Source: Begonia masoniana | Lineage: Eukaryota > Streptophyta > Magnoliopsida > Cucurbitales > Begoniaceae | NCBI GenBank assembly: GCA_022432975.1 | Contig: CM039509.1 | Span: forward strand, 7,999,043 to 8,063,042 | DNA: 64,000 nt | Reading direction: 5' to 3' | In this document: positions 1 to 12,269 of the stretch, in pieces | Numbering within the stretch: the stretch's first letter is position 1 | Layout of the letters: the number at the start of each line of letters is the position of its first letter | The notes under the pieces: generated by a model | The model's database searches: none | What the model was told of the DNA's origin: nothing | What the model saw: the letters and a program-made list of their open reading frames with translations, nothing else | Translations under genes and position numbers: made by a program

Positions 1-51
1 ACCGAGAGTTTTCTCCCAACTATCTTAACTTAAAACTTCAACATAACCCAT

Positions 52-2149
52 TGTAACGCCCCGAGTCGTCTGAACCCGGTTTGCTACCCATAACACTGAA
101 CCGAACCATGACGACTTGATGCTAAATTTAAAAAAAAGAAATTTCGCTCGACAGTCAAAATTTGACTTTTTCTAAAAATTTAAAATATTTAAAACTTGCA
201 GCGGAAATAATTCTAAACAGCAATGTAATAAAACAAAACTATAAATCATGGTTTGAAATGTTAAGAGACAATCGGTAGTTTGGAATTAAAGTTTAAAACT
301 GTGGAATACTAGGAGAAATCGCGGAAATCCAACGTATCTGCCGATGAGCAAAGCCAACGGAAGGAGCAAAAAAAAAATGAAAACAAAAAGGCTTCTACCG
401 ATGACGTGCACAAACAACGCATTACCATCTGCCGATGATGTCAACGCAACACCATCTGCCGATGAAGTCAACATAACTTCATCTGCCGATGAAGTCAACA
501 TAACTTCATACACAACTTCATCTGCCGATGAAGTCAACACAAATTCATCTGCCGGCAAATTTCCATCTTCCGATAGACAAACGCGCGACATCTACCGATG
601 ACGTCAGCCGGATTATTCCTTCATCCAACATCTGCCGATCGCTAGACGACAAAAACCTACACAACATCTTCCGATAGACAACTTAACCATGACTCAACAT
701 CTACCGATAGACATCATCTACCGATGGAGAACAAAACAACATTTCATCAACCCTCTCGTTATAAAACACTACTCCAACTACAGAAAAGGATTTACTTACT
801 CTACTGAAATCATTCAAAAAAACTATTCAACCATTGCATTACTCAAAATTCAGCAAGTACTAACATCTAGACCCAACAAGATACGGTTATCAGGAAGGAA
901 AACTCAAAACATGTTCAAAACTTTGAAATCAATTCTGTCATGAAAACTCAACATACTCAGACTGAATCTTTAACTACTAGTCCTCCATACTGACAGACAT
1001 CAGTTAAACCGCCCCATCAGCTGCCAGAACATTGATTAGGTGCACTCCTCCAACCCGACTAGTCCTCAGTGAACTCAGTAAACACACCTGCTGTCGCTTC
1101 TTCACCTACATCACAAAACTCATCTATTAGCCTAATGCTAAGTAAGTAATGCAAAATGAAATGAATTACTGAAACATAAACTCCTAGTCATGCAGTTTCT
1201 ACTTTCTCATCTCAGTTGCTCATTCATCGTTTCTGATTCAGATCCCCCTGTGAAATTGGGAGTTTGATCAACTCTCCCAAAGTATATATCCACTGACTCA
1301 TTAAGGGGCGGATTATTTCCCTTAACAGTAAATCTGATTCACATGTTCAGATCCCCCTGTGAAATTGGAAGTTGGATCAGCTCTTCCAAAGTATATTTAT
1401 ATCCACTGTCTCATTAAGGGGCGGATTAATTCCCTTAACAGTAAGTCTGATTCACTTTGCTGTTTCATCACATTCAATCCTCTCCATACCAATATGTATT
1501 CAAATTCATTTTCGTATACATTTTGAAAACATGATGCATGGCATACAAACACATCCAAGTAAATACAAACCTAACGTTTTGTGATGTAGGCCCGAAGGCA
1601 CAAGCAAACATTACTTACCTGATCTCCTGGAAATCACTTGTTTTCAACTACTCTGGAAGCCTTGCCCACCTATTTTCATAAGCAGAATACCGATTAGATT
1701 ACCACTAACTGTATCCTACATCACTCAGAAACCTAAGGAGCTAGTTTGGAAGTTCTGGTCATCATACACTCTCAGCTCAGTACTAAATCCCGAACTCCAT
1801 TCATTCACAATATCGACATAACACACACACATTGCGCTCCCTCTGCTATCTAACCACTGAAATCTCAAGTGAACGAAGGGAAAACTTACCTAGTTGAGGA
1901 ATGAGGATCGGTAAGGAGAATCGCCTGGAGTTCTGCTGAGCCTGAGCTGAATACCGAGAAAGGAGAAATGAGGGAATAGTGGCGGCTAAACCTCATTAAA
2001 CCCTTCCTTAAATACATTTTCCACTTTTCAAAATGCTAATTACTCTTTTGCCCTTGCATAGTTATTTATTAACCTAATCATCATTTTCTCCCAAATCCTC
2101 ACATTATAAATGGTTAGTTAAATTCGGTTCAATAGAACCGGGTGCTACA
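52..2149 (-). mobile_element. Solo LTR of a Del/Tekay-type chromovirus, TSD CCCAT
   Basis: The segment starts TGTAACGCCC and ends GGTGCTACA, the inverse of the LTR ends at 55111 and 57398, and it aligns in reverse with that LTR along its length. It is flanked by a perfect 5-bp target-site duplication, CCCAT (47-51 and 2150-2154). No internal region is attached, so this is a solo LTR left by LTR-LTR recombination. About 410-730 holds a degenerate array of CATCTGCCGATGA-like motifs, the counterpart of the minisatellite in the complete element. Two copies of a roughly 109-bp segment (1241-1349 and from 1350) are a family feature also seen near 47270-47475 and 55820-56025. Confidence 0.9.
1241..1455. 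repeat. Direct duplication of about 109 bp within the solo LTR
   Basis: Two adjacent copies begin GATCCCCCTGTGAAATTGG at 1241 and 1350. Each contains TCATTAAGGGGCGGATTA and CCCTTAACAGTAA. The same paired arrangement occurs in both LTRs of the full element, so the duplication predates the insertions. Confidence 0.85.
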
Positions 2150-2574
2150 CCCATAGTTTTTGCTTGTCCAAATGTGTTAGCATTAGAAGATGTTTACCTT
2201 AGCGGAGGAGCAGAAAGGAATCTGAGAAGATCGAAGTAACTTCGATGGTTGTTTGTCGACAGGAAGAGAGATTGCAAAGAGGAGAAAGGAGAGAGAGCAA
2301 AGAAGAGAAGTGAAGAGGGTTTCACGTAGGGGAAAGAACATGTAGGGGAAAGAACTTAACTTCTTCAACAAGCTGCCACATGTCACTCAACCATTGGTTT
2401 TCTCCCACCAACCTTAATTTCTCTCCAATTTACCCTTCCATGCATTTTAACTTAGTGTAATGCTTAGTTAAACATTAGTTTGGTTTTCCAACAAAACACA
2501 TATTGCATTTATATTAAATTAATCCCGAGAAATGATTCGGGAAATAATTACATACAAAAAGGCCGGGTGTTACA

Positions 2575-3101
2575 GAGAGGTGATAAACACCCGAGCACTG
2601 AAATTAATGTCATAAATATGCGTAGGCTAGAGATAGTTACGGTATTTGATGTGATCATTGTGATTTCTCAATTTAATTATATTTGATTAATGTAGGATTT
2701 GAGACTGAAAAATGTTAACTCATTAATCAGATAAACTAAGCAATGCTCGAGAGAGATTGTATTAGAATTTAGTGAAATCGATCATCAACATAGGGACAAT
2801 ACTTATGAATATAATTAGGAAAGAATTAAATAAATGTTGTCTTGGTGAAATCGTAGTACCTAGGCTTTTATTAATTAGATTTAATCTCATTTTATTGTTT
2901 CGATATTTTACATTAGTTTATTTTAATTGTTTTGATTGTTTAATTTAATTTCACTTCTTGAAACCATAAAACGTATATTCAATTTAGAATTAAGATTAAT
3001 AAATTTGATTATTAATTAACAAGTCCTCGTGGGTTCGACACTCTACTTATCATTTTATTACTTGTTGCGACTCGTACACTTGTGAAATAATTTTCACAAC
3101 A
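2575..3101 (+). mobile_element. 3' part of the left Athila-like LTR
   Basis: This is almost identical to 7976-8500. The first approximately 700 bp of this LTR are not visible, because the family C LTR inserted here ends at 2574 and the remainder would lie to the left of the window. It ends TTTTCACAACA and is followed by the primer-binding site at 3108. Confidence 0.85.
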
Positions 3102-3107
3102 AGTTTT

Positions 3108-3125
3108 TGGCGCCGTTGCTGGGGA
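3108..3125 (+). other. Primer-binding site (tRNA-Asp type)
   Basis: TGGCGCCGTTGCTGGGGA lies six bases after the LTR end. This 18-mer is the characteristic minus-strand priming site of Athila/Tat-type plant gypsy elements. Confidence 0.85.
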
Positions 3126-3325
3126 CTTTATTATTAATATCAAATTAATTAGTTTTAGTTTTATTTTGAATTATATTTATTTTATTTTCTTATTTTCGTG
3201 TTATTTTGAGGTGTATGCGTAAAGAATGAGACACTAATCTTCTCCCGCTTAATCTTGAGATCGAGCGTACGTGTCGACAAAATCGTAAAGAGAGAAGAGA
3301 AGTTATTCAACAAGCGCGGACCATC

Positions 3326-5534
3326 ATGGGAGATAATGGGGAAGACATTGCTGAAAACCGGACCTTGCTAGACTATGTTATACCTACTGTATCTGAGATT
3401 CATTCAACTATTCGGAAACCGGCTATTGCTGCTAATTTTGAAATTAAGCCAGACACCTTACATATGATTCAACAGTCTCAGTTCAGTGGACTACCTTCTG
3501 AGGACCCCAAAGATCATATTTCAAATTTTTTAGAAATATGTGACACTTTCAGATACCACAACGTGGAGGATGATGCAGTGAGACTACGTTTATTTCTGTT
3601 CTCATTACGGGATCGAGCAAAGAATTGGCTTAACTTTTCTGCCGGCCAACTCTATTACTACATGGGAAGAATTATGCCAGACGTTTCTTTCTAAATTCTT
3701 TCCCTTCGAGAAGACTGCTAAGCTCTGAAATGATATAATTAATTTTAGTCAATTCGATGGAGAAACTCTGTATGAGGCATGGGCACGCTTCAAGGAGATG
3801 CTGAAAAAGTGTTCAAACCATGGCCTACCGATGTGGATGCATATTCAAACTTTCTATGTGGGATTGTCAGCATCTACTAAAACTCTCGTGAATGCAGCTG
3901 CAGATGGTGCTTTAACAAGAAAAACTGAAGAAGCTGCATATGATCTATTGAAGGAATTGTCACTTAATAATGACCAATGCCCTGTGGAATGCACAATTAT
4001 GAAGCGTACAACTGGTACCCCAGAGCTTGAAGCTATGAAAGTCTTAACACTACAAGTTGCCTCATTGGCTAAACAGTTACAAGAATCTCATATGGCGGCT
4101 AGTGTGGGGAAAGCACCAATGTTTAATTGTCAATTGTGTCAAGGACCGCATCAAAGTGAAGAATGTCAGTTGGGAAATCCTATGCCGAATAAATCTATAG
4201 AACAAGCTAACTACATGGAGAATTTTAATCGGCAAGGAAATCCTAGCTCAAACGCTTATAATCTAGGGTGGCGACAACATCCTAATTTCTCATGGAGCAA
4301 TTCTCAAAATGTTATGCCTATGCCTGAAACATCGCAATCGGATCCATCTCAACAAGCTGAGAAGAAAAATGATCTAGAGGCTGCTATGATGCAATTTATG
4401 GCCGAAACCCGTACAACGATGCAGAATCAATCAACCCAAATTCGAAACCTTGAGAATCAACTTGGCCAATTTGCTAGTATCATTAATGGAAGATCTCAAG
4501 ATACACTACCTAGCAATACAGAAATAAATCTAAAAGAGCATTGTAATGCAATTACCACTTGAAATGAAATAGTGATTGAACCAGTGCAAAAAGAGCCAAG
4601 TTTGCCTAAATTAGATAATTGGGGTTCAAGTGAAAATGAAGCTCAAAGGTCTCTATCATCTCATCTGTCGCCAATACAAGCAATTCCACCTCAAGTGCCG
4701 TTTCCACAAAGACTGAATAATGTGAAGCTTGATAATAAGTTTTCTAAGTTTCTTGATGTTTTCAAAAAGCTCCACATCAACATTCCATTTGCAGAGGCCC
4801 TCGAACAAATGCCTAATTATGCAAAGTTTCTGAAAGATATTTTATCTCATAAGCATAAGATCGAAGAAGGCAGTATGATCACTTTGATGGAGGAATACAG
4901 CGCTATTATTCAACGGAAGCTTCCACAAAAGCTGAAGGATCCAGGAAGTTTCACTATTCCATGTGAAATTGGGAAGTCAATTTTTGAATGGGCATTGTGT
5001 GATTTGGGTGCTAGTATAAATTTAATGTCGTTATCCCTATTTCAAAAACTTGGTCTTGGTGAAGCAAACTCCACTAGTGTATTTCTACAGATGGCTGATC
5101 GCTCTATAAAACATCCGTATGGGATGATTGAAGATGTCCTTGTCAAAGTCGACAAGTTTATTTTTCCCGCTGATTTCTTGATTCTTGATATGGAAGATGA
5201 TCATGGCATCCCGATAATATTATGTCATCCATTCTTAGCAACAGGAGGTGCTATAATTGATCTTAAAAATGGAGAGCTTAAATTGCAAGTACACGATGAA
5301 GAGGTGACTTTCCAGGTGTATAAATCAAAGGAGCACCCAATAGTTAGCGATGATATATTTCGGGAGGAACTCCCTAACACTGTAACAAGAGAAACTTCAC
5401 TTCAACCAAACGACTTTATTGAGCCTAATGGGAAGCAGTATGTTGAAAATTTGGGGGAGTCGACATTACGGGTCATACCATCTATTAAGAAACCACCCAA
5501 CTACGAAAAGATTCTGGCGAATGATTGTTGGTAA
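3326..5534 (+). pseudogene. Degenerate gag-protease of Athila-like element, copy 1
   Basis: Reading starts at ATG 3326 (MGDNGEDIAENRT) and runs in three blocks: 3326-3694, 3798-4562 and 4572-5534. They are separated by frame shifts and stops (for example TGA in the CTCTGAAATG context near 3725, and TGA at 4560). Visible domains are a retrotransposon gag core (DHISNFLEICDTFRY, then DRAKNWL), a CCHC-like knuckle (CQLCQGPHQSEEC), and a retropepsin-like segment with CDLGASINLMS followed by DVLVKVDKFIFPADFLILD. The coding part ends at 5534 and is followed directly by the GGGAGGCAACCCA-type segment that usually lies after pol, so RT, RNase H and integrase are deleted. Several stops are shared with copy 2, so the family was already defective when it spread. 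Confidence 0.85.
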
Positions 5535-7267
5535 ATGGGCAACGATTGACACCATATTGGGACGGTACATGTAAAAGTGCAAAGTCCATCATATATTTCG
5601 ACCCAACATGAAGAAGTATGATGTCGGGCTGTCGACAATAAATACAAGCGCTTGGTGGGAGGCAACCCACCCAAATATCCTTTTTAGTTCGTTATTTCAA
5701 TTTTTGTTTGCTTTAGTTTTGTTTATTTTATTTTATTTTATTATTATTTTTTTTAGAATTGAAAAAAAAAATAAAAACAAGAGAAAGAGAAAGCTTCCTG
5801 ATAGATGGCTCCTTCGAACGAAGCTCTACAACGCTGACGACCAGCACGAGACGTTATGAGGTACGCTACTTTTATTTTATTTTTTTTTATATTGAGGACA
5901 ATGTTTGTTTTAAGTTTGAGGGTGATTTTAGCGTATCTTAGTACTGTGCTATATTTTGGTATTGCAATATAAAATCCGGTTTAGGTGTCTATGATTGAAA
6001 TGTTGAATAAATTCATTCTTTAGCTTCTTGAAAAATGCTGAGTAAAAGATGGAGTTGTATTAGTTTACATTGACTTTAGCTTATTAAGTTAAACTTAAAA
6101 CTCTGAGCACGTTTCATTCTTGTTTAACTTGATCTGTTGGTGTTATACTCATGTAGTCTGCATATATCAAAACTCAAACACAGTGAGAGAGTGAAGCTCC
6201 AGTCAAATATAACGGTAACGAGTGTTTACTGAGGAAAATCCTTATTGGTTTTGCCTAACATTCACGAATGCGAATTAAAATTTTACCAAACTAAGAGAAT
6301 AACTTAGGCTATCATTGGACCGTTTGAACCTTCCTAGCTTACCATATTGTATCATTTAGTGACACCCATAGTCACTCTTTTGAGCCTATTATTTACCATT
6401 CAATTGTGCCTATTTTACCCTAGCCACATATTTTTCTACCTTTTCTAAAGAGCACAGGTTTTATTGATATAGTGGAAGGAGAGTAAGAGAATGTAGTGGT
6501 GAGAATCAATGAAAACGCATTTATCATCTATTAATTTATTTTTACGTACTTTGTTATTATTAGTATGAGTTTTAAAAAAAAAAAAAGTTCGAAAGTTTAG
6601 TTTTATTTTTCAGTTTTTTTATTTATTTATTTTACTTTGTAATTATGACAAAAGAGTTTATCTGAGTGATATTGAATGAACTAAGTTTGGGAGTGAGAGA
6701 TCAAAGGAAAGCTTGAGCGAGTTCAATGAGTGAGCGAGTGCTGAGAATAAAATAATGAGTGGGTGACATAAGGAAGGATGGGTTGTGATCTGATTACGCG
6801 TTTGTATCCATTAAATTCATACCATTTAACCCAACCTTACAATATAAGCTCTTAAAGACCTATATTTTGTTTAATTGATAATTGCTATTAGTTGGATGGT
6901 GGGCAAAGCTAATAAACGATTAGAGTGAATGGAGTGATCCCAAGTGAGCTATGAGTGTATTCTCTTCCCGTAGCTACATTAGTTAACTCAACAGTTAGAG
7001 AAAAATAAGAATGAACATACACACACACGAAGATTTCTAAGTAAGCGAATGTCAATGCGCTGATATAAGTTAATTCTTTTGTAAAGTATTAATCTTGATA
7101 GCTTTAGTATGAATTGTTCAAACTGAGACGAAGTACCAAAAACTTTGATGAGGATTACTTTACCATTAATTGTATTGTGCATATTATATGGGGTTGGATT
7201 ATATATATGTTTAGATTTTTGCTTAGTTTTATTCACTTGAGAATAAGCTTTCATTCAAGTTTGGAGG
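5535..7267 (+). mobile_element. Non-coding 3' internal region and polypurine tract of copy 1
   Basis: There is no coding potential. The segment contains GTGGGAGGCAACCCACCC near 5655 and long AT-rich stretches, and it ends with the purine-rich AAGTTTGGAGGTG just before the next LTR, which serves as polypurine tract. Most of it is repeated in copy 2 (10735-11092 plus 14447-15172). Copy 2 lacks the first part: an internal deletion joins the equivalent of about 4930 to about 6050. Confidence 0.7.
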
Positions 7268-8500
7268 TGTGATAAGTGTGTATTTTACACACTTTATTAT
7301 ACTTTTTAATACTTGAATTGATAAGTTTTACTCAAGTATATGAGAGATTCTGATATGTTTGGTGTAAGTGCGCAGAAAAATTAGAAAATTACAGGTTTTT
7401 AGTGAAATCAATTGGAAAGAAAGGCAGAGGAGTTGTCGATCGATCGGCTACTTTAGGCGATCGATCGGCTGAAGTGGGATTTTAAGGAAAGCAGAAAGAA
7501 TCCCAACCGTTCGGCTTTTTAAATTGTTTTAATCTCAACCGTTGAGATTGATTGTGGGCTTTAGATTTGTGGGATTCATATTAATTAAGAATTAGGTTAA
7601 CTAACTATGAATGAGCATCATTCAGAACGAGCCTTGGGGAGAGAGGGAGACTATCATTGACAGAAGCTCTAGCGAGACGGAGACCGGAACAAAGCGAGAG
7701 CTTCGAGAACTGAATTTCAGCATAGTTTTTCTTTTCCTTTCTCTTCTAAACTATGAACATCTTTATTATTCTTATTATTTCTCTTTATTCTAGCATGAAC
7801 TAAATTTCTCTTCTAGGGCTACGATGTAGCCAGACGATGTTTATTTTCTATTTCTTTGTTTAATTAAATTTAATCAGTATTTCTTCCAATATTGTTTACG
7901 CATTTAATTTCTGTTCTTAAAGCTTGTAAATTTCTGGCCAATCTTTACTTGATTTTTGGGGTTTTTTGAGACTGAAAGGTGATAAACACCCGAGCACTGA
8001 AATTAATGTCATAAATATGCGTAGACTAGAGATAGTAACGGTATTGATGTGATCATTATGATTTCTCAATTTAATTGTATTTGATTAATGTAGGATTTGA
8101 GACTGAGAAGTGATAACCCATTAATCAGATAAACTAAGCAATGCTCGAGAGAGATTGTATTAGAATTTAGCGAAATCGATCATCAACATAGGGAGAATAC
8201 TTATGAATATAATTAGGAAGGAATTAAATAAATGTTGTCTTGGTGAAATCGTAGTACCTAGGCTTTTATTAATTAGATTTAATCTCATTTTATTTGTTTC
8301 GATATTTTACATTAGTTTATTTTAATTGTTTTGGTTGTTTAATTTAATTTCACTTCTTGAAACCATAAAACGTATGTTCAATTTAGAATTAAGATTAATA
8401 AATTCGATTATTAATTAACAAGTCCTCGTGGGTTCGACACTCTACTTATCATTTTATTACTTGTTGCGACTCGTACACTTGTGAAATAATTTTCACAACA
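7268..8500 (+). mobile_element. Full Athila-like LTR shared by copies 1 and 2
   Basis: It begins TGTGATAAGTGTGTATTTTACAC directly after the polypurine tract of copy 1 (start 7268, or 7270 if TGATAAG is taken), and ends TTTTCACAACA directly before the PBS of copy 2. Length is about 1.23 kb. Its last 525 bp match 2575-3101 with few differences. Confidence 0.85.
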
Positions 8501-8506
8501 AGTTTT

Positions 8507-8524
8507 TGGCGCCGTTGCTGGGGA
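8507..8524 (+). other. Primer-binding site of copy 2
   Basis: TGGCGCCGTTGCTGGGGA, identical in sequence and spacing to the site at 3108. Confidence 0.85.
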
Positions 8525-8724
8525 CTTTATTATTAATATCGAATTAATTATTTTTAGTTTTATTTTGAATTATATTTATTTTATTTTCTTATTTTCGTGT
8601 TATTTTGAGGTGTATGCGTAAAGAATGAGACACTAATCTTCTCCCACTTAAACTTGAGATCGAGCGTACGTGTCGACAAAATCGTAGAGAGAGAAGAGAA
8701 GTTATTCAACAAGCGCGGACCATC

Positions 8725-10740
8725 ATGGGAGATAATGGGGAAGACATTGCTCAAAACCGGACCTTGCTAGACTATGTTATACCTACTGTATCTGGGATTT
8801 ATCCAGCTATTCGGAAACCGGCTATCTCTACTAATTTTGAAATTAAGCCAGACACCTTACATATGATTCAACAGTCTCAGTTCAGTGGACTACCTTCTGA
8901 GGACCCCAAAGATCATATTTCAAATTTTTTAGAAGTATGTGACACTTTCAGATACCACAACGTGGGGGATGATGCAGTGAGACTAAGTTTATTTTCGTTC
9001 TCATTACGGGATCGAGCAAAGAATTGACTTAACTCTCTGCCGGCCAACTCTATTACTACATGGGAAGAATTATGCCAGACGTTTCTTTCTAAATTTTTTC
9101 CCTTCGAGAAGACTGCTAAGCTCTGAAATGATATAATTAATTTTAGTCAATTCGATGGAGAAACTCTATATGAGGCATGGGCACGCTTCAAGGAGATGCT
9201 AAGAAAGTGTTCAAACTATGACCTACCGATGTGGATACATATTCAAACTTTCTATGTAAGATTGTCTGTAACGGCCTGGACCCCGTTCCCGCAGGCCCAA
9301 GTCGTGCAGGTCCCACCGATGGGCTGCTGCCACGTGGTAGCCACAAAGGCCCGCCACGTGTACTCAGGATCTTCCCTCCCCCTGAAGAGGGTTTTTGCCT
9401 CCCCCTCCCACTCGAACCCAGGACCTCAGGGACAAGTACCTGGGCTACGAATGAGGAGTACCACTGAGCTAGCTGGCTAAGTGGTACTCCTCATTCGTAG
9501 CCCAGGTACTTGTCCCTGAGGTCCTGGGTTCGAGTGGGGGGAAGGCAAAAACCCTCTTCAGGGGGAGGGAAGATCCTGAGTACACGTGGCGGGCCTTTGT
9601 GGCTACCATGTGGCAGCAGCCCATCGGTGGGACCTGCAGGAACGGGGTCCAGGCTGTTACATTGGCAGCATCTACTAAAACTCTCGTGAATGCAGCTGCA
9701 GATGGTGCTTTAATGAGAAAAGCTGAAGAAGCTGCATATGATCTATTGGAGGAATTATCACTTAATAATTACCAATGCCCTGTGGAATGTACAATTATGA
9801 AGCGTACAACTGGTACCCCAGAGCTTGAAGCTATGAAAGCCTTAACACTACAAGTTACCTCATTGGCTAAACAGTTACAAAAATCTCATATGGCGGTTAG
9901 TGTGGGGAAAGCACCAATGGTTAATTGTCAATGGTGTCAGGGACCGTATCAAAGTGAAGAATGTTAGTTGGGAAATCCTATGCCAAATAAATCTATAGAA
10001 CAAGCTAACTACATGGAGAATTTTAATCGGCAAGGAAATCCTAGCTTAAACGCTTATAATCTAGGGTAGCGACAACATCCTAATTTCTCATGGACCAATT
10101 CTCAAAATGTTACGTCTATGCCTCAAACATCGCAATCAGATCCATCTCAACAAGCTGAGAAGAAAAATGATCTAGAGGCTGCTATGATGCAATTTATGGC
10201 CGAAACCCGTACAACGATGCAGAATCAATCAACCCAAATTCGAAATCTTGAGAATCAACTTGGCCAATTTGCTAGTTTCATTAATGGAAGATCTTAAGGT
10301 ACACTACCTAGCAATACAGAAATAAATCCAAAAGAGCATTGTAATGCAATTACCACTTGAAATGAAACAGTGATTGAACCAGTGCAAAAAGAGCCAAGTT
10401 TGCCTAAATTAGATAATTGGGGTTCAAGTAAAAATGAATCTCAAAGGTCTCTACCATCTCATCCGTCACCAATACAAGCAATTCCACCTCAAGTGCCGTT
10501 TCCACAAAAATTGAATAATGTGAAGCTTGATAATCAGTTTTCTAAGTTTCTTGATGTTTTCAAAAAGCTCCACATCAATATTCCATTTGCAGAGGCCCTC
10601 GAACAAATGCCTAATTATGCAAAGTTTCTGAAAGATATTTTATCTCATAAGCGTAAGATCGATTCAGGCAGTATGATCGCTTTGAAGGAGGAATGCAGCG
10701 CTATTATTCAACGGAAGCTTTCAAAGATTGAGTTGTATTA
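8725..10740 (+). pseudogene. Degenerate gag-protease of Athila-like element, copy 2
   Basis: This is the near-identical partner of 3326-5534. It starts at ATG 8725 (MGDNGEDIAQNRT). It is interrupted by an early TGA after DRAKN (9025), by the palindromic insertion 9267-9661, by further stops (for example TAG at 9965) and by an internal deletion at about 10730 that removes the protease half and joins to the 3' non-coding region. The TGA in CTCTGAAATG (near 9122) and the TGA near 10358 are shared with copy 1, so they predate the duplication. No function is expected. Confidence 0.85.
9267..9661. mobile_element. Palindromic element A with tRNA-like boxes
   Basis: A 395-bp near-perfect inverted repeat begins TGTAACGGCCTGG and ends CAGGCTGTTACA, with its centre near 9470 (GAGCTAGCTGGC). 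Each arm, read outward from the centre, holds a tRNA A-box-like TGGCTAAGTGGTA and, about 45 bp on, a B-box-like GGTTCGAGTGG, then a conserved tail to GTTACA. It interrupts gag of copy 2: copy 1 reads GATTGTCAGCATC without it. Flanks TTGTC and TTGGC are a possible 5-bp target duplication with one mismatch. Structurally it is a head-to-head dimer of a tRNA-derived SINE-like unit, or a foldback element that acquired one. Confidence 0.75.
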
Positions 10741-11146
10741 GTTTACATTGACTTTAGCTTATGAAGTTAAACTTAAAACCCTTAGCACGTTACATTCTTG
10801 TTTAACTTGATCTGTTGGTATTATACTCATGTAGTCTGCATATATCGAAACCAAAACACAGTGAGAGAGGAAACTCCAGTCAAATATAACGTTAACGAGT
10901 GTTTACTAAGGAAAATCCTTCTTGGTTTTTCCTAACATTCACGAATGCGAATTGAAATTTTACCAAACTAAGAGAATGACTTAGGCTATTATTGGATCGT
11001 TTGAACCTTCCTAGCTTACCATATTGTATCATTTAGTGACACTCATAGTCACCCTTTTGAGCCTATTATTTACCATTCAATTGTGCCTATTTTGTGACGA
11101 CCCCAAACCCGATCGGGGTTGAGGAGCCGTCACACCCGACATTTTA

Positions 11147-11412
11147 TGTAACGACCTGGACCCCGTTCCCGCAGGCCCAAGCCGTGCAGTTCCCACCGAT
11201 GGGCTGCTGCCACGTGGGTCCCCGAAGGGCGGTACACCAGGTACTAGTCCCTCAGGTCCTGGGTTCGAGTGAGGGGGAAGGCAAAAACCCTCTTCAGGGG
11301 GAGGGAAGATCGTGAGTACACGTGTACCGCCCTTCGGGGACCCACGTGGCAGCAGCCCATCGGTGGGAACTGCACGGCTTGGGCCTACGGGAACGGGGTC
11401 CTGGTTGTTACA
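11147..11412. mobile_element. Palindromic element B, shortened
   Basis: It starts TGTAACGACCTGG and ends GGTTGTTACA. Arms of about 95 bp match the outer part of element A. Only one tRNA-like segment (B-box-like GGTTCGAGTGAGG near 11263) remains in the centre, so it looks like a dimer that has lost most of one head. Confidence 0.65.
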
Positions 11413-11427
11413 AAAAAGCGTCTTTTT

Positions 11428-11883
11428 TGTAACGGCCCACTCCCCCGGCCCAGGGGTCACCCCGCGACCAGGCCAAGTGTCCGTGCAGTCCACGTAGAGC
11501 CCTGCCACGTGGTAGGCACACAGGCCCACTACGTGTACTCACGATCTTCCCCCACTACCTGGTTTAATGGGGATTTTTGTCTCCCCAGGGATTCAAACTT
11601 GGGCTCCCAGGCTTCATAACCACAAGTTCATCATCCCTGGTAACACTTGAACTAGCTAGCTCAAGTGGTACCAGGGATGATGAACTTGTGGTTATGAAGC
11701 CTGGGAGCCCAAGTTCGAATCCCTGGGGAGGCAAAAACCCCCATTAAACCAGGTAGTGGGGGAAGATCGTGAGTACACGTGGTGGGCCTATATGGATGCC
11801 ATGTGGCAGGGCTCTGCGGGGACTGCACAGACACTTGGCCTGGTCGCGGGGTGACCCCTGGGCCGGGGGAGTGGGCCGTTACA
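11428..11883. mobile_element. Palindromic element C with tRNA-like boxes
   Basis: A 456-bp near-perfect inverted repeat runs from TGTAACGGCCCAC to GTGGGCCGTTACA and is centred near 11655 (ACTAGCTAGCTC). Read rightward from the centre there is TAGCTCAAGTGGTA (A-box-like) and AGTTCGAATCCC (a close match to the tRNA B box). The ends resemble element A but the body differs, so this is a second subfamily. Only 15 bases separate it from element B. Confidence 0.7.
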
Positions 11884-12269
11884 TTTTAAAACGTGGACTA
11901 TTTTTTTTTTAACTTTTAAAACTTTACACGGAGAAAACTCTCTTTGGAATTGAAGACTGAAAGACTACAGTGACTAACAGAAGAGAACAGGAAGACATAT
12001 AAAAATCTGGATGACAGTTATAAATGGCAGAAGAAAACCAGGAAGACAGAAGGCAGGGAAAACTTTCTCTGGAAATTTAGACTGGAAAACATATTAGAAG
12101 TCGGACTTCAGAAATAAATAGCAGAAGAAAAACAGGGAGACAGAAGGCGAAAACATATTAAAATCAGATTACAGAAATACATGGCAGAAGAAAACAGGAA
12201 GACAGGGATATTAAAAACTTGGATCAGTACTCCGGACGAGAGCAGGAAGAAACAAACAGAAATAGACGA

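Larger units (their letters stand above)
1..2574 (-). mobile_element. Long-LTR fragment (family C), interrupted by a solo LTR
   Basis: Bases 1-51 and 2155-2574 are two parts of one minus-strand LTR. Read in reverse, they align with the solo LTR at 20430-23242: bases 1-51 match the reverse of about 20890-20950, and 2155-2574 match the reverse of the segment running from its 5' end. The segment ends with GGGTGTTACA, the inverse of the family's TGTAACA-type start. The rest lies beyond the left edge of the window. A Del-type solo LTR (52-2149) splits it. The element sits inside the Athila-like LTR that resumes at 2575. The family name 'C' is only a label used here; no internal region was seen. 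Confidence 0.75.

Noticed and set aside
286..601. Open frames on both strands at the window start
   Set aside because: They translate the CTGCCGATGAAG-like minisatellite of the solo Del LTR.
9475..9545. tRNA gene suggested by A- and B-box-like motifs
   Set aside because: The sequence does not fold as a full cloverleaf with acceptor stem and anticodon, and it is part of a palindromic repeat; tRNA-derived at most.
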